DNA of 64,000 nucleotides from Mongoliitalea lutea (GTDB lineage Bacteria > Bacteroidota > Bacteroidia > Cytophagales > Cyclobacteriaceae). The DNA is taken from positions 62,650-126,649 of the forward strand of contig NZ_BMYF01000001.1 in NCBI RefSeq assembly GCF_014652135.1. Reading direction: 5' to 3'. Positions 15,641 through 24,141 of the stretch are shown here, one piece after another. The stretch's first letter is position 1. Each line of letters opens with the position of its first letter. The notes beneath the pieces were generated by a model, which was given only the letters and a program-made list of their open reading frames with translations, was not told the origin of the DNA and did not search any database. The translations under genes were made by a program, and so were the position numbers.

Positions 15641-17800
15641 ATGAAAGCTTACCAACTATTATTACTCTTACTATTGCTATTCTCCCAAGGTGCCTGGGCC
15701 CAAATGACTGTCCGAGGAACAGTCCACAACCAACAGGGAGAAACCATCCCCGGCGTAAATATCTACATCAAAGGAACCTATACAGGCACTAGCTCGGAAT
15801 TGGATGGAACTTATGAATTGGTGGTGGAAGGAAATGAGGGTTTTGTTCTGATTTTTCAGGCTTTGGGATTCCGAACACAGGAAATTCCTGTTCAGCAGGG
15901 ACAAGTAACAATGGAATTATCCATCACACTCAAAGATGCAATCAACGAAATGACAGCGGTCACCATTACAGCAGGGGCCTTGGAAGCTTCGGATGAAAAA
16001 AAGGCAGTGGTACTCCGGCCTTTGGATATTGTCACTGTTCCTGCCGCCATGGGGGATATCATTGGAGCATTTCAAACCCTTCCGGGAACTGCCACTGTAG
16101 GCAACGATGGACGCTTATTTGTGCGCGGTGGGGATGCCAGCGAAACAGCCATTTTTATCGATGGGCTACAAGTGGGCAATGCTTTTGGTACTACAGCCAG
16201 CAATGTGCCTACACGTACCCGCTTCAACCCTAACCTTTTCAAAGGCTCCTTTTTCAGCACTGGTGGATACTCGGCCGAATTTGGGAATGCCCTCTCCTCT
16301 GCCCTTTCGCTAAATTCAGTAGATATGCCCCTCAGAAGTCAAGGAGATATCAGCATCATGGGTATCGGTGCTGGATATAATCAGACCTTAGTTGGTACAA
16401 AAAACAGCTTAACTGCTGGTGCAAACTATATGAACCTTGGTCCCTATCAAAACATGGTCCGACAAAACTTCGATTGGGAACAAGCACCTGCGAGTTGGGA
16501 TGCGGAAATTCTCGGTAGGCAAAAATTAGGGAGCAACACCCTGCTCAAAGCATATGCCCGCACCGAACGAGGCACCATGAAAATCTGGCAAGCCCAACCC
16601 GGCATACCGCAGGAGCGCGGCATCCTATTAGGCGTAGACAACCGATATTCCTTTGCACAGGTGTCTGCTAAGCATACAGGGAAAAAAGACTGGAGTATGT
16701 ACGGGGGGATGTCTTTCTCCACCAATAGCGACTTCCTTACAGTTGATCAATTAAGTATCCGCAATACGAACCGGGTTTTTCACGCCAAAGGGGTGGCCAT
16801 CAAAGATTTTTCTGAGCAATTTTCCCTGAAATCGGGATTGGAGCATTTTAGATTTGACTATAGCGAAGCCTTACCCTTGGAAGGAATGGAGCGAAGTTTC
16901 GAAGATCAGCAGTTAGCGCTATTCTCAGAAGCAGACCTTTACCTCAGCAATCGCCTGATTTTCCGAATTGGCTTACGGACTGGGTATAGCGCACTTGCCT
17001 CCCAAACATGGATAGATCCAAGGGTATCCTTTGCCTACAAATTTGAACACGAAGGCCAACTCTCCATAGCTGCCGGAAAATACAGCCAAATGCCCGTAGA
17101 GGAAATCCGTGTAAACCAGACCAATTTGCAAAACACAGAAGCTTGTCACTACATACTCAATTACTTCCTGAGTAAAAATGGACGTACCATTCGAGCAGAG
17201 AGTTTTTACAAAACCTATGATGGCTTGATCACTTACGATGGAGGTCGATTTGCCTATCAGAATATCCAACAAAATGGGTCAGGATTTGCCAGAGGATTTG
17301 ACCTCTTCTTCCGTGACCGACAAACTTTTGAGAATACAGACTATTGGGTCACTTATAGCTTTGTCGATAGCCAACGGCAATTCTACACATTCCAATCACA
17401 GGTGCAACCGGGATTTGCTCCCAAACACACCCTTGCGGTGGTGGTCAAACATTTCATTCCCTCATTAAAATCCCAACTAGGCACATCTTGGAGTATGAAT
17501 GATGGCTATACCTACACAGACCCCAATTTTCCCGGTGAAATGAATAGCAAAACTCGGGGATTTCAAGACCTGAGTCTGAGCTGGAGTTACCTCCCCAAGC
17601 CGCATTTGATCATCCATTTAGCTTGTTCCAATATCCTAGGGAGAGATAATATTTTCGGATACAATTTCAGTCCAACACCAAATGAGGCTGGCCAATTTGA
17701 CCGACTCCCCATCAGACAAACAGCCCCTAGATTCCTGTTTCTAGGCATATTTATCACCCTTAGTAAAGACAAATCAGCAAATCAATTAAATAACTTATAA
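15641..17800 (+). CDS. TonB-dependent receptor with carboxypeptidase-regulatory-like N-terminal domain
   Basis: 719 residues from the ATG at 15641, with signal peptide AYQLLLLLLLLFSQGAWAQ. Then comes a CarboxypepD_reg-like beta-sandwich (VRGTVHNQQGETIPGVNIYI... to ~100). The plug domain has LPGTATVGNDGRLFVRGGD and IFIDGLQVGNAFG, and the barrel ends near the C-terminus in PRFLFLGIFITLS. It is an outer-membrane importer of unknown ligand, with no adjacent SusD. An upstream ATG at 15611 would add ten residues before the signal peptide and is less likely. It is followed after 11 bp by a sensor kinase, so the receptor and its signalling genes form one operon. Confidence 0.9.
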   Translation: MKAYQLLLLLLLLFSQGAWAQMTVRGTVHNQQGETIPGVNIYIKGTYTGTSSELDGTYELVVEGNEGFVLIFQALGFRTQEIPVQQGQVTMELSITLKDAINEMTAVTITAGALEASDEKKAVVLRPLDIVTVPAAMGDIIGAFQTLPGTATVGNDGRLFVRGGDASETAIFIDGLQVGNAFGTTASNVPTRTRFNPNLFKGSFFSTGGYSAEFGNALSSALSLNSVDMPLRSQGDISIMGIGAGYNQTLVGTKNSLTAGANYMNLGPYQNMVRQNFDWEQAPASWDAEILGRQKLGSNTLLKAYARTERGTMKIWQAQPGIPQERGILLGVDNRYSFAQVSAKHTGKKDWSMYGGMSFSTNSDFLTVDQLSIRNTNRVFHAKGVAIKDFSEQFSLKSGLEHFRFDYSEALPLEGMERSFEDQQLALFSEADLYLSNRLIFRIGLRTGYSALASQTWIDPRVSFAYKFEHEGQLSIAAGKYSQMPVEEIRVNQTNLQNTEACHYILNYFLSKNGRTIRAESFYKTYDGLITYDGGRFAYQNIQQNGSGFARGFDLFFRDRQTFENTDYWVTYSFVDSQRQFYTFQSQVQPGFAPKHTLAVVVKHFIPSLKSQLGTSWSMNDGYTYTDPNFPGEMNSKTRGFQDLSLSWSYLPKPHLIIHLACSNILGRDNIFGYNFSPTPNEAGQFDRLPIRQTAPRFLFLGIFITLSKDKSANQLNNL

Positions 17801-17811
17801 TCTAAACACCT

Positions 17812-18633
17812 ATGAAAACGTACCTTTCCCTTTCCGCCATCCTCATGATTTTCACATGGAATCTAAGCTTTGTCTTGATTTCGGGATACATACTAATCAC
17901 TGTGGATGAGGTGCATCTTGGAAATATCAATTGGATGCTCGTCCTCAACAACACCTTCTACCCTATCATCGTAGCGATCATCGTCATCAGTATTTTCATA
18001 GCCCGGTCTTGGTTGTACGAATGGAGGCATGCGGCTTTGGAGGCAGAACGCCTTAAAACAGAGAACGTTTCCTCTCAATTCCAATCACTCAAAGATCAGC
18101 TCAATCCCCATTTTTTGTTCAATTCCCTTAATGTGCTTTCCAATTTAGTTTATGAAAGTCCTGATAAGTCAGCGGCCTTTATCCAGCAATTGGCGAAAAT
18201 TTACCGCTATGTGCTGGATGTGCAGGCAGAAGAATTGGTGCTATTGAAAAGGGAATTGGAGTTTGCCAGCAGCTTCTTAAGCCTGCAAAAAATCCGATTG
18301 GAAGATAACTTTACCTACCAAATCGATATCCCTTCTATCCCCCAAGCTTACATTCCTCCATTATCCCTGCAATTATTGCTGGAAAATGCCCTGAAACACA
18401 ATATTGCATCCCAAGAACAGCCGCTGAATATTCATATTTATTTAGAGAATGAGGCTTTGGTAGTTAGCAACAATTTGCAACCAAAAACTTCCATTGAACA
18501 GGGTTCAACTAGGATTGGCTTACGCAATATTGACAGGAGGTATCAATTGCTCAGCGATAAAAGACCACAAATCCTTTCAACTGCAACCGAGTTTACCGTT
18601 ACCTTACCCCTACTTCGAATTTCCATCTTATGA
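17812..18633 (+). CDS. LytS-type sensor histidine kinase
   Basis: A 273-residue protein. Two membrane helices (~6-30 and 45-65) are followed by a coiled linker and the His_kinase domain. The phosphoacceptor block is QLNPHFLFNSLNVLSNLVYE (His in NPHF, ~100), and an N-box-like LQLLLENALKHNI lies at ~190-205. It lacks a periplasmic sensor domain, so input may come through the membrane segment or a partner such as the upstream receptor. Its stop overlaps the response regulator start by 4 bp (ATGA, 18630-18633). Confidence 0.9.
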   Translation: MKTYLSLSAILMIFTWNLSFVLISGYILITVDEVHLGNINWMLVLNNTFYPIIVAIIVISIFIARSWLYEWRHAALEAERLKTENVSSQFQSLKDQLNPHFLFNSLNVLSNLVYESPDKSAAFIQQLAKIYRYVLDVQAEELVLLKRELEFASSFLSLQKIRLEDNFTYQIDIPSIPQAYIPPLSLQLLLENALKHNIASQEQPLNIHIYLENEALVVSNNLQPKTSIEQGSTRIGLRNIDRRYQLLSDKRPQILSTATEFTVTLPLLRISIL

Positions 18634-19382
18634 AAATCCTCATTATAGAAGATGAAGCACCAGCTGCGAAGCGATTAGAAAAGCTTATTCTAGAGCAAGT
18701 TTCCTCGGCAAGCATTCAAGGACGTTTGGATAGCATCAAAAGTGCATTGGCATATTTTGAAAAACATCCCCACCCAGACTTGATTTTTTGTGACATTCAG
18801 TTAGCCGATGGCTTAAGTTTTGAGATTTTCAGGCAGGTTACGGTAGATTGTCCGTTAATATTTACTACGGCATATGATCAATATGCCATACAAGCCTTTA
18901 AAGTCAATGCTATCGATTACCTTCTCAAACCTATCGATCCAAATGAATTGGCTCAAGCAATGGATAAGTTCCATAAACTTCAACTAAAACCAAGCATTGA
19001 TTTTGCTCAAATCCAGCAATTGCTCCTGCAATCTCAAAAAACCTATAAAACAAGATTTATGGTAAAAGTCGGAGAAAAAATCAGTGCCCTTGAGGTAGGT
19101 GACATTTTATACTTTTTCAGCGAAGAGCGGATTACTTTTGCGGTAACTTTTAATGGTAAACGCCATATTTTGGATTACACTTTGGAACAATTGGAGGATC
19201 AACTCAACCCCAATGACTTTTTTCGACTTAACAGAAAATATTTCACTAGTATCAAAGCTGTGGAAGAGATCATTACTTATTCCAATAGTAGACTGAAAAT
19301 CAAGCTGAAAGGTAGTTCCGATCAGGATATTCTTATCAGCAGAGAAAAAGTCGTGGACTTTAAAAACTGGTTAGATTCATAA
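18630..19382 (+). CDS. LytTR family response regulator
   Basis: A 250-residue protein. The receiver domain (1-120) has the acidic pair in IIEDEAPA, phospho-Asp in DLIFCDIQLADG (~D54) and the conserved Lys in DYLLKPI. The LytTR DNA-binding domain (~150-250) contains FFRLNRKYFTSIKAV and ends in VVDFKNWLDS. It is the output of the kinase just upstream. The direct-repeat pair at 15554-15587 in front of this operon is a plausible target. Confidence 0.92.
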   Translation: MKILIIEDEAPAAKRLEKLILEQVSSASIQGRLDSIKSALAYFEKHPHPDLIFCDIQLADGLSFEIFRQVTVDCPLIFTTAYDQYAIQAFKVNAIDYLLKPIDPNELAQAMDKFHKLQLKPSIDFAQIQQLLLQSQKTYKTRFMVKVGEKISALEVGDILYFFSEERITFAVTFNGKRHILDYTLEQLEDQLNPNDFFRLNRKYFTSIKAVEEIITYSNSRLKIKLKGSSDQDILISREKVVDFKNWLDS

Positions 19383-19489
19383 GTAGAAAATTTTAAAGAA
19401 AATTAAGAATCTGATTAACGATTTTTAGGATAGCTATTTTCATTTTTTTGAACGAATTGCAGAAATTTATTCTATTAAATCTTAATACG

Positions 19490-19639
19490 ATGATAGCTAA
19501 ACCAACTTTTACCAAAGACCAAAAAACAAACCAAGTTTACAGCTGTGGCATTCATCAGAGCTATAAACTTGGTTTTGAACAGAGTTTAAAAGCCTTGAGC
19601 AGCCTCCAGAAAAGGAGAAGACCACTCCGGGATAAATAA
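19490..19639 (+). CDS. Possible small protein of 49 residues, doubtful
   Basis: An ATG frame of 49 codons ends in the basic tail LQKRRRPLRDK. No family is recognised. A 17-bp inverted repeat (19528-19575) lies inside it, so the sequence may instead be an RNA structure after the regulator gene. The position, 107 bp downstream of the response regulator, would allow cotranscription. Confidence 0.2.
   Translation: MIAKPTFTKDQKTNQVYSCGIHQSYKLGFEQSLKALSSLQKRRRPLRDK
19528..19575. other. Strong hairpin with 17-bp stem
   Basis: AAACCAAGTTTACAGCT (19528-19544) pairs with AGCTATAAACTTGGTTT (19559-19575) with a single mismatch around a 14-nt loop. It lacks the GC-rich base and long T-run of a standard terminator, so a processing site, small RNA or protein-binding site is also possible. 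Confidence 0.5.
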
Positions 19640-19644
19640 TATAT

Positions 19645-20463
19645 TTATTGTAATAGCCTCAATGCTTCTTTACGTACTTCTTCATTTGTATCATTGATAG
19701 CGATATTGGAGAGTACCGATGGATTGGTCACTTTTCTAACTGCCTGTCTACGTACATCAGCATTTCTATCTTGCAATGCCACAGTAGCTAAGGTTGACTG
19801 ATTTGAGAGTTTTTCTACGGCTAATTTTCTAACTTCCTGATCCTTATCTTGTAAGGCTGCTGTTGCAATAACTGACTCGTTGGAAATTTTTCTCAGTGCT
19901 TTTCTCCGGATATCTGCATCCCGGTCTTGCAATGCTACCTGTCCCAGTACTGATTCATTAGAAAGCAACTCGACAGCCAATTTCCTTACATCATCACTAC
20001 GGTCATTTAATGCTGCTGAAGCAATCACAGATTCATTGGTAATTCTTCGCAAAGCTAGTTTCCTGACATCTGCATCTTTGTCTTGCATAGCTACCGAGCA
20101 AAGTGCGTTTTCATTGTCCAAGCGTTCTACTGCCAATTTGCGCACTTCTTGATTTTTATCATTAAGTGCAACCGCTGCCAATATAGACTCTTTGCTCAGT
20201 CTTCTGACAGCTGCCATACGTACATTTGCATCCCGATCATTCAAGGCAACAGTTGCAAGAACAGACTGATTACTCAACTGATCCACTGCCATGAGACGTA
20301 TTTCAGCGCTTTTATCATCCAAGGCAACTTTGGACAATACAGCCTCATTGGCTTCCACCCCTAACTCTTCATCAGGATTATACGCGTAAATCTTATTTGG
20401 CTTAGCATTCATACATGAACCCAAAACCAATAAGCACAAAAGATAAATAGGCAACTTCTTCAT
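19645..20463 (-). CDS. Lipoprotein made of nine HEAT-like 26-residue repeats
   Basis: A 272-residue protein. The signal MKKLPIYLLCLLVLGSC carries a lipobox (LGSC). From about residue 40 to the end it consists of nine tandem copies of a 26-residue unit of the form SVLATVALNDRDANVRMAAV plus a short helix. Conserved positions are A-L-x-D and VR-x-x-AV, as in HEAT/LRV solenoids. It would be a curved protein-binding scaffold on the periplasmic face or cell surface. The DNA shows the matching 78-bp periodicity, so copy number could vary. It is divergent from the M28 peptidase gene downstream on the plus strand; partner and role are unknown. Confidence 0.8.
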   Translation of the reverse strand: MKKLPIYLLCLLVLGSCMNAKPNKIYAYNPDEELGVEANEAVLSKVALDDKSAEIRLMAVDQLSNQSVLATVALNDRDANVRMAAVRRLSKESILAAVALNDKNQEVRKLAVERLDNENALCSVAMQDKDADVRKLALRRITNESVIASAALNDRSDDVRKLAVELLSNESVLGQVALQDRDADIRRKALRKISNESVIATAALQDKDQEVRKLAVEKLSNQSTLATVALQDRNADVRRQAVRKVTNPSVLSNIAINDTNEEVRKEALRLLQ

Positions 20464-20572
20464 AAAACAGTAGAATCTTAAAATGTTGGATTAATTTATA
20501 AAACTAACGTCACAAAGTCAAAAAGGGTTTTGTTAAATCTATTTGTCAATCACATCCCCCGTTTAAAAAAAA

Positions 20573-20605
20573 TTGCACTTCCTCCGTTTGAGAAAAGTAT
20601 ATTTG
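20573..20605 (+). promoter_or_regulatory. Candidate Bacteroidota promoter for the M28 peptidase gene
   Basis: A -7 box TATATTTG (20598-20605) matches TAnnTTTG exactly. A TTG at 20573-20575 lies 22 bp upstream as a possible -33 box. The start codon follows 36 bp downstream. Confidence 0.45.
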
Positions 20606-20641
20606 TTTACTTACCAAGATTAAAATCTTATTTACCCATCT

Positions 20642-22741
20642 ATGAAGAAACAACTTTACCCATTACTACTCGCTGGATTTTTTTCCTTTGGCTCATTGCA
20701 TGCACAAAGCTTGGATGGATTTAAGCAATCCTCTTTAGAAAAGCAGCAACTTATGGAAACTAAATTCCTTCAGACTGTTGACTTTTCGGCTTTTCGCAAG
20801 CACTTAGAGAAAATCACTTCAGATCCCCACCCTGCTGGTACAGTGGCCAATGAAAAGGTCAAAGACTATATGGTAGAGACAATGAAAAAAGCTGGTTTAG
20901 ATGTCAAAGTCTATCCATACGATGTCTACTTACCCATTGGAGCCGGAGAATCCCTGATTGAATTGGTAACTCCAATCCGCATGCCACTCAATCAGCAAGA
21001 AAATATTTTAGCAGAAGATCCATATTCAGCTCATAAAGACTTATGGAAAGGTTGGAATGCCTTTACAGGCAATGGTGATATAACCGCCGAGGTAGTCTAT
21101 GCCAACTATGGGACAAAAGCTGATTTTGAGCGACTCAAGGAATTAGGAATAGACGTGAAAGGGAAAATCGTCTTGGCTAGATACGGAGGAAATTTCCGTG
21201 GATTCAAAGCTAAGTTTGCGGAACAGCATGGGGCCGCCGGATTGATTATTTTCACCGACCCTGGAGATTCGGGCTACATGAGAGGCTTGGTCTACCCAGA
21301 TGGAATTTTTTACAATGAAAGTTCTATTCAAAGAGGTTCACTCCTTACAGTTGATTGGACAGGTGATGCTTTGACTCCCTTTGAACCGGCTTTGCCTTTG
21401 GATAGCAAAACCAAAGTAAATCGTCTGAAGCCTGAAGAAGTTGGATTACATACCATTCCAGTCACGCCAATTTCCTATGGTTCTGCCAAAGAAATCATCG
21501 GGCGCATGACAGGCAGACCAGTTCCAGCAGGCTGGCAAGGGGGACTGCCTTACACGTACAGATTGGAAGGAGGCCCAGATCTTCAAGTTCGATTGAAAGT
21601 ACACCAAGATAAAGGCTTTGTCCGTGCCAACAATGTTATTGGAACTGTTAAAGGCAGCGAGTTCCCTGATGAGTGGGTGATTTTGGGATGTCATTACGAT
21701 GCTTGGAGTTTTGGTTCAACAGATCCCAATTCAGGCACAGCCATGTTACTTTCTTTGAGTGAAACCTTGGGAAAAATGGTAGCGGAAGGTTACAAGCCAT
21801 CCCGTTCTATCATGATAGCCCATTGGGATGCTGAAGAACATGGAGTCATTGGCTCGACTGAATGGGTTGAGCAATTTAGAGAAGACTTGAAAGCTAAAGC
21901 CGTCGCCTATATCAATTTGGATGCAGCTGTATCTGGAAGAAACTTTGGAGCTTCCTCCTCTCCTACCTTGAAAAAAGTAATCATGGATGCAGCCAAAGCA
22001 GTTAGCTTCCCTGACTCAGCTAAAACGGTATATGAAGTATGGTCTGGCAGAAGGGATGAACCTACGATTGGTAATCTAGGAGGCGGTTCAGACCATATTG
22101 CTTTTTACATGCATGTGGGTGTTCCTTCCATTAGTGGAGGAGCTTCGGGACCAACCTTGTATCATACCAACTATGACAATCTTCATTTCTATGAAAAATT
22201 CGCTGACCCTAGTTTTAAAATGGGAGGAACAGTTGAGCAATTGGTAGGAATCATGAGTTTACGCTTGGCAAATGCAGATATCATTCCTTATCAGGTATCA
22301 CGTTATGCCAAAGATTTGGATGGGCACTTTACATCTTCGGAAAGAGGAGTGAAAAACTTCAATCCAACATTTTTAGGCTTTGAACAATCCCGCGCCGCAA
22401 TAGCTTCTATGAAAAATGCTGCTGAATCTTTGGATCAGCAGCTTGCAGCAGCATTGATCTCCAATCAATTGGATAACAAGAAAGCCCAACGCATCAATCA
22501 AGCCATGCTCGCCTTGGAAAAGGCTTTTATTGATCCAAAAGGCATGTATTTTGGCAGTTGGTATCGTTCTTTATATGCTGCTAATGATCCGTTTAGTGGG
22601 TATGCTTCCTGGATTCTGCCTGGTATTCAATATGAGATTGAACTCAAATCATCCGAAAGATTAGAAGAGTGGGATACCCGCTACGCCAATGCGATCAAGG
22701 ATTTACAACAGCGTATCGAAAAGGTTGCTGCTCTTTTGTAA
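20642..22741 (+). CDS. M28 family zinc metallopeptidase, glutamate carboxypeptidase II (PSMA)-like
   Basis: A 699-residue protein with signal peptide MKKQLYPLLLAGFFSFGSLHA. A protease-associated (PA) domain (~115-290) is inserted in the peptidase fold. The zinc site reads ILGCHYDAWSFGSTDPNSG (His, Asp), WDAEEHGVIGS (Glu pair) and TLYHTNYDN (His). The C-terminal ~140 residues are helical, like the transferrin-receptor dimerisation domain of PSMA. Length and order match that family. It probably trims peptides or dipeptides in the periplasm or outside the cell. It ends at a bidirectional terminator. Confidence 0.9.
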   Translation: MKKQLYPLLLAGFFSFGSLHAQSLDGFKQSSLEKQQLMETKFLQTVDFSAFRKHLEKITSDPHPAGTVANEKVKDYMVETMKKAGLDVKVYPYDVYLPIGAGESLIELVTPIRMPLNQQENILAEDPYSAHKDLWKGWNAFTGNGDITAEVVYANYGTKADFERLKELGIDVKGKIVLARYGGNFRGFKAKFAEQHGAAGLIIFTDPGDSGYMRGLVYPDGIFYNESSIQRGSLLTVDWTGDALTPFEPALPLDSKTKVNRLKPEEVGLHTIPVTPISYGSAKEIIGRMTGRPVPAGWQGGLPYTYRLEGGPDLQVRLKVHQDKGFVRANNVIGTVKGSEFPDEWVILGCHYDAWSFGSTDPNSGTAMLLSLSETLGKMVAEGYKPSRSIMIAHWDAEEHGVIGSTEWVEQFREDLKAKAVAYINLDAAVSGRNFGASSSPTLKKVIMDAAKAVSFPDSAKTVYEVWSGRRDEPTIGNLGGGSDHIAFYMHVGVPSISGGASGPTLYHTNYDNLHFYEKFADPSFKMGGTVEQLVGIMSLRLANADIIPYQVSRYAKDLDGHFTSSERGVKNFNPTFLGFEQSRAAIASMKNAAESLDQQLAAALISNQLDNKKAQRINQAMLALEKAFIDPKGMYFGSWYRSLYAANDPFSGYASWILPGIQYEIELKSSERLEEWDTRYANAIKDLQQRIEKVAALL

Positions 22742-22795
22742 GTTGATTTATAGGAAAATAAAAGTATTAGATAGTCTCAACTATGAATTGATATT

Positions 22796-22837
22796 AAAAT
22801 CCCCACAGGTTACAAGGGCGCAATCTGTGGGGATTTT
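22796..22837. terminator. Bidirectional terminator between convergent genes
   Basis: AAAATCCCCACAG (22796-22808) and CTGTGGGGATTTT (22825-22837) are perfectly complementary around a 16-nt loop, with A- and T-tracts on both sides. It lies between the M28 gene and the convergent secreted-protein gene. Confidence 0.85.
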
Positions 22838-22838
22838 A

Positions 22839-24047
22839 CTATTGACTCACTTTAAAATGTAGCCTCACTCTATCTGTATTGTTTCCAATTTCTATCGTGT
22901 TATCTCCTAATGTGAGGTCTTTTATGAAGATTGACCTACAGGTATTTGACTGTAAAAGAGTACTCTTAATGGAAAAAGCCTGCTCTAAAGAAGTACACGG
23001 ATTCACTTCTGACCAACTCCCCCCAATTACAATTCTGGCGTTTTGGAATTGACCATTTGGAATAGTGTATGTTTTTGTTTGATTGATTAGAAACTGCTGA
23101 TTCATCGTAAGTTGCAAAACCCCTGAAAGCCCTTGATTTCCAGGCCTATTTAAAAGAATACCGCCGAATAAAGCTCCACTTGGTCGTGCACAAGAGGTGC
23201 TAGTAGCCATCCAAGTTTCTAATATCCCAACGTATTCAGCACTTTGCCTATAAGCTGTAACTTGCTGACCATTACAACTTTCTTGATCTACCGTCAACGT
23301 TTGGATGCCGGTAAATTGAATAGTGACAGTATTTTTGGTTTGATCAAGTTTTAAGGGGGGCATAGACAAGTTTGAAGGCACATTAATTGGACGGTTTACA
23401 GTTACATCCTGTGGCAAAGAACCTTTCCAATCTACACTGGCATTTTGAAAGTTGCTATTTGGACCTGTATTTGCAGTTCCAGATGCGATGAATTGGACAG
23501 AGTCCCTTTTGACTGTTTGAATAGCATTCCATAAAAGCAATGGATTACTTATCTCTTGTATTTGTGGCGTACCGCTTACTGTAGCAAAAGTGCTTGTCTC
23601 TCTCATGGCTACAGGAAGCAATTGATTATTGAATGGCAACTTATAAAATGCGAACAGTACATACCAAGTTTCTCTTACTTGCCTGTTGATCCCAGGTTTT
23701 ACATATGTTCTCGTCCCTGTTGGAATAGCTAAAATATGTCTGTTGTTTGGTGCATCAAAGGTGTGACGTGTGGCTGTTGAATTCCATTGCAATAAACCAT
23801 TGGCTCCAAAATTAATCCCACTTGGATAACTCCAATCACTTCCAATAATCCGGAGCCATTCAAAGTTTAAATTGTTAAATTGCCCTGCTCGCAATCCTTG
23901 ATTATTGGTAATCTGGAGTCTACTTGCCACAACAAAACTCCCATTTGAATGCTTTACATTGTTGGTCCAAATTCCATCGATAGAAAATTGCGCCGAACTA
24001 TGAGTTATATGAAGAAAAAAGCTAAGAATTAAAATAGTGTATTTCAT
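22839..24047 (-). CDS. Secreted hypothetical protein
   Basis: A 402-residue protein with signal peptide MKYTILILSFFLHITHSSA. The rest is predicted beta-rich, with tryptophans and four to six cysteines (near SCNGQQ, TSCARP, VNPCTS, NTCRS) that could form disulfides. It ends in a beta strand (RVRLHFKVSQ) without a clear sorting domain. I do not recognise the family. It stands alone between two terminators, with its own control region upstream of 24047. Confidence 0.6.
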   Translation of the reverse strand: MKYTILILSFFLHITHSSAQFSIDGIWTNNVKHSNGSFVVASRLQITNNQGLRAGQFNNLNFEWLRIIGSDWSYPSGINFGANGLLQWNSTATRHTFDAPNNRHILAIPTGTRTYVKPGINRQVRETWYVLFAFYKLPFNNQLLPVAMRETSTFATVSGTPQIQEISNPLLLWNAIQTVKRDSVQFIASGTANTGPNSNFQNASVDWKGSLPQDVTVNRPINVPSNLSMPPLKLDQTKNTVTIQFTGIQTLTVDQESCNGQQVTAYRQSAEYVGILETWMATSTSCARPSGALFGGILLNRPGNQGLSGVLQLTMNQQFLINQTKTYTIPNGQFQNARIVIGGSWSEVNPCTSLEQAFSIKSTLLQSNTCRSIFIKDLTLGDNTIEIGNNTDRVRLHFKVSQ

Positions 24048-24109
24048 GGATCGATATGGTTAAGTTATACTACTTAATCCACATACTTCCTCTAGGTAAA
24101 CCTTCTAAG

Positions 24110-24141
24110 AAAAAAAATCGGTAAATTTAACCGACTTTTTT
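24110..24141 (-). terminator. Terminator overlapping the end of the rlmL-like gene
   Basis: On the minus strand the last codons and stop form AAAAAAAGTCGGTTAAATTT followed by ACCGA and eight T residues. The stem TCGGT/ACCGA is extended by the flanking A/T tracts. The stop codon (24127-24129) lies in the loop, so terminator and coding end overlap. Confidence 0.65.
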
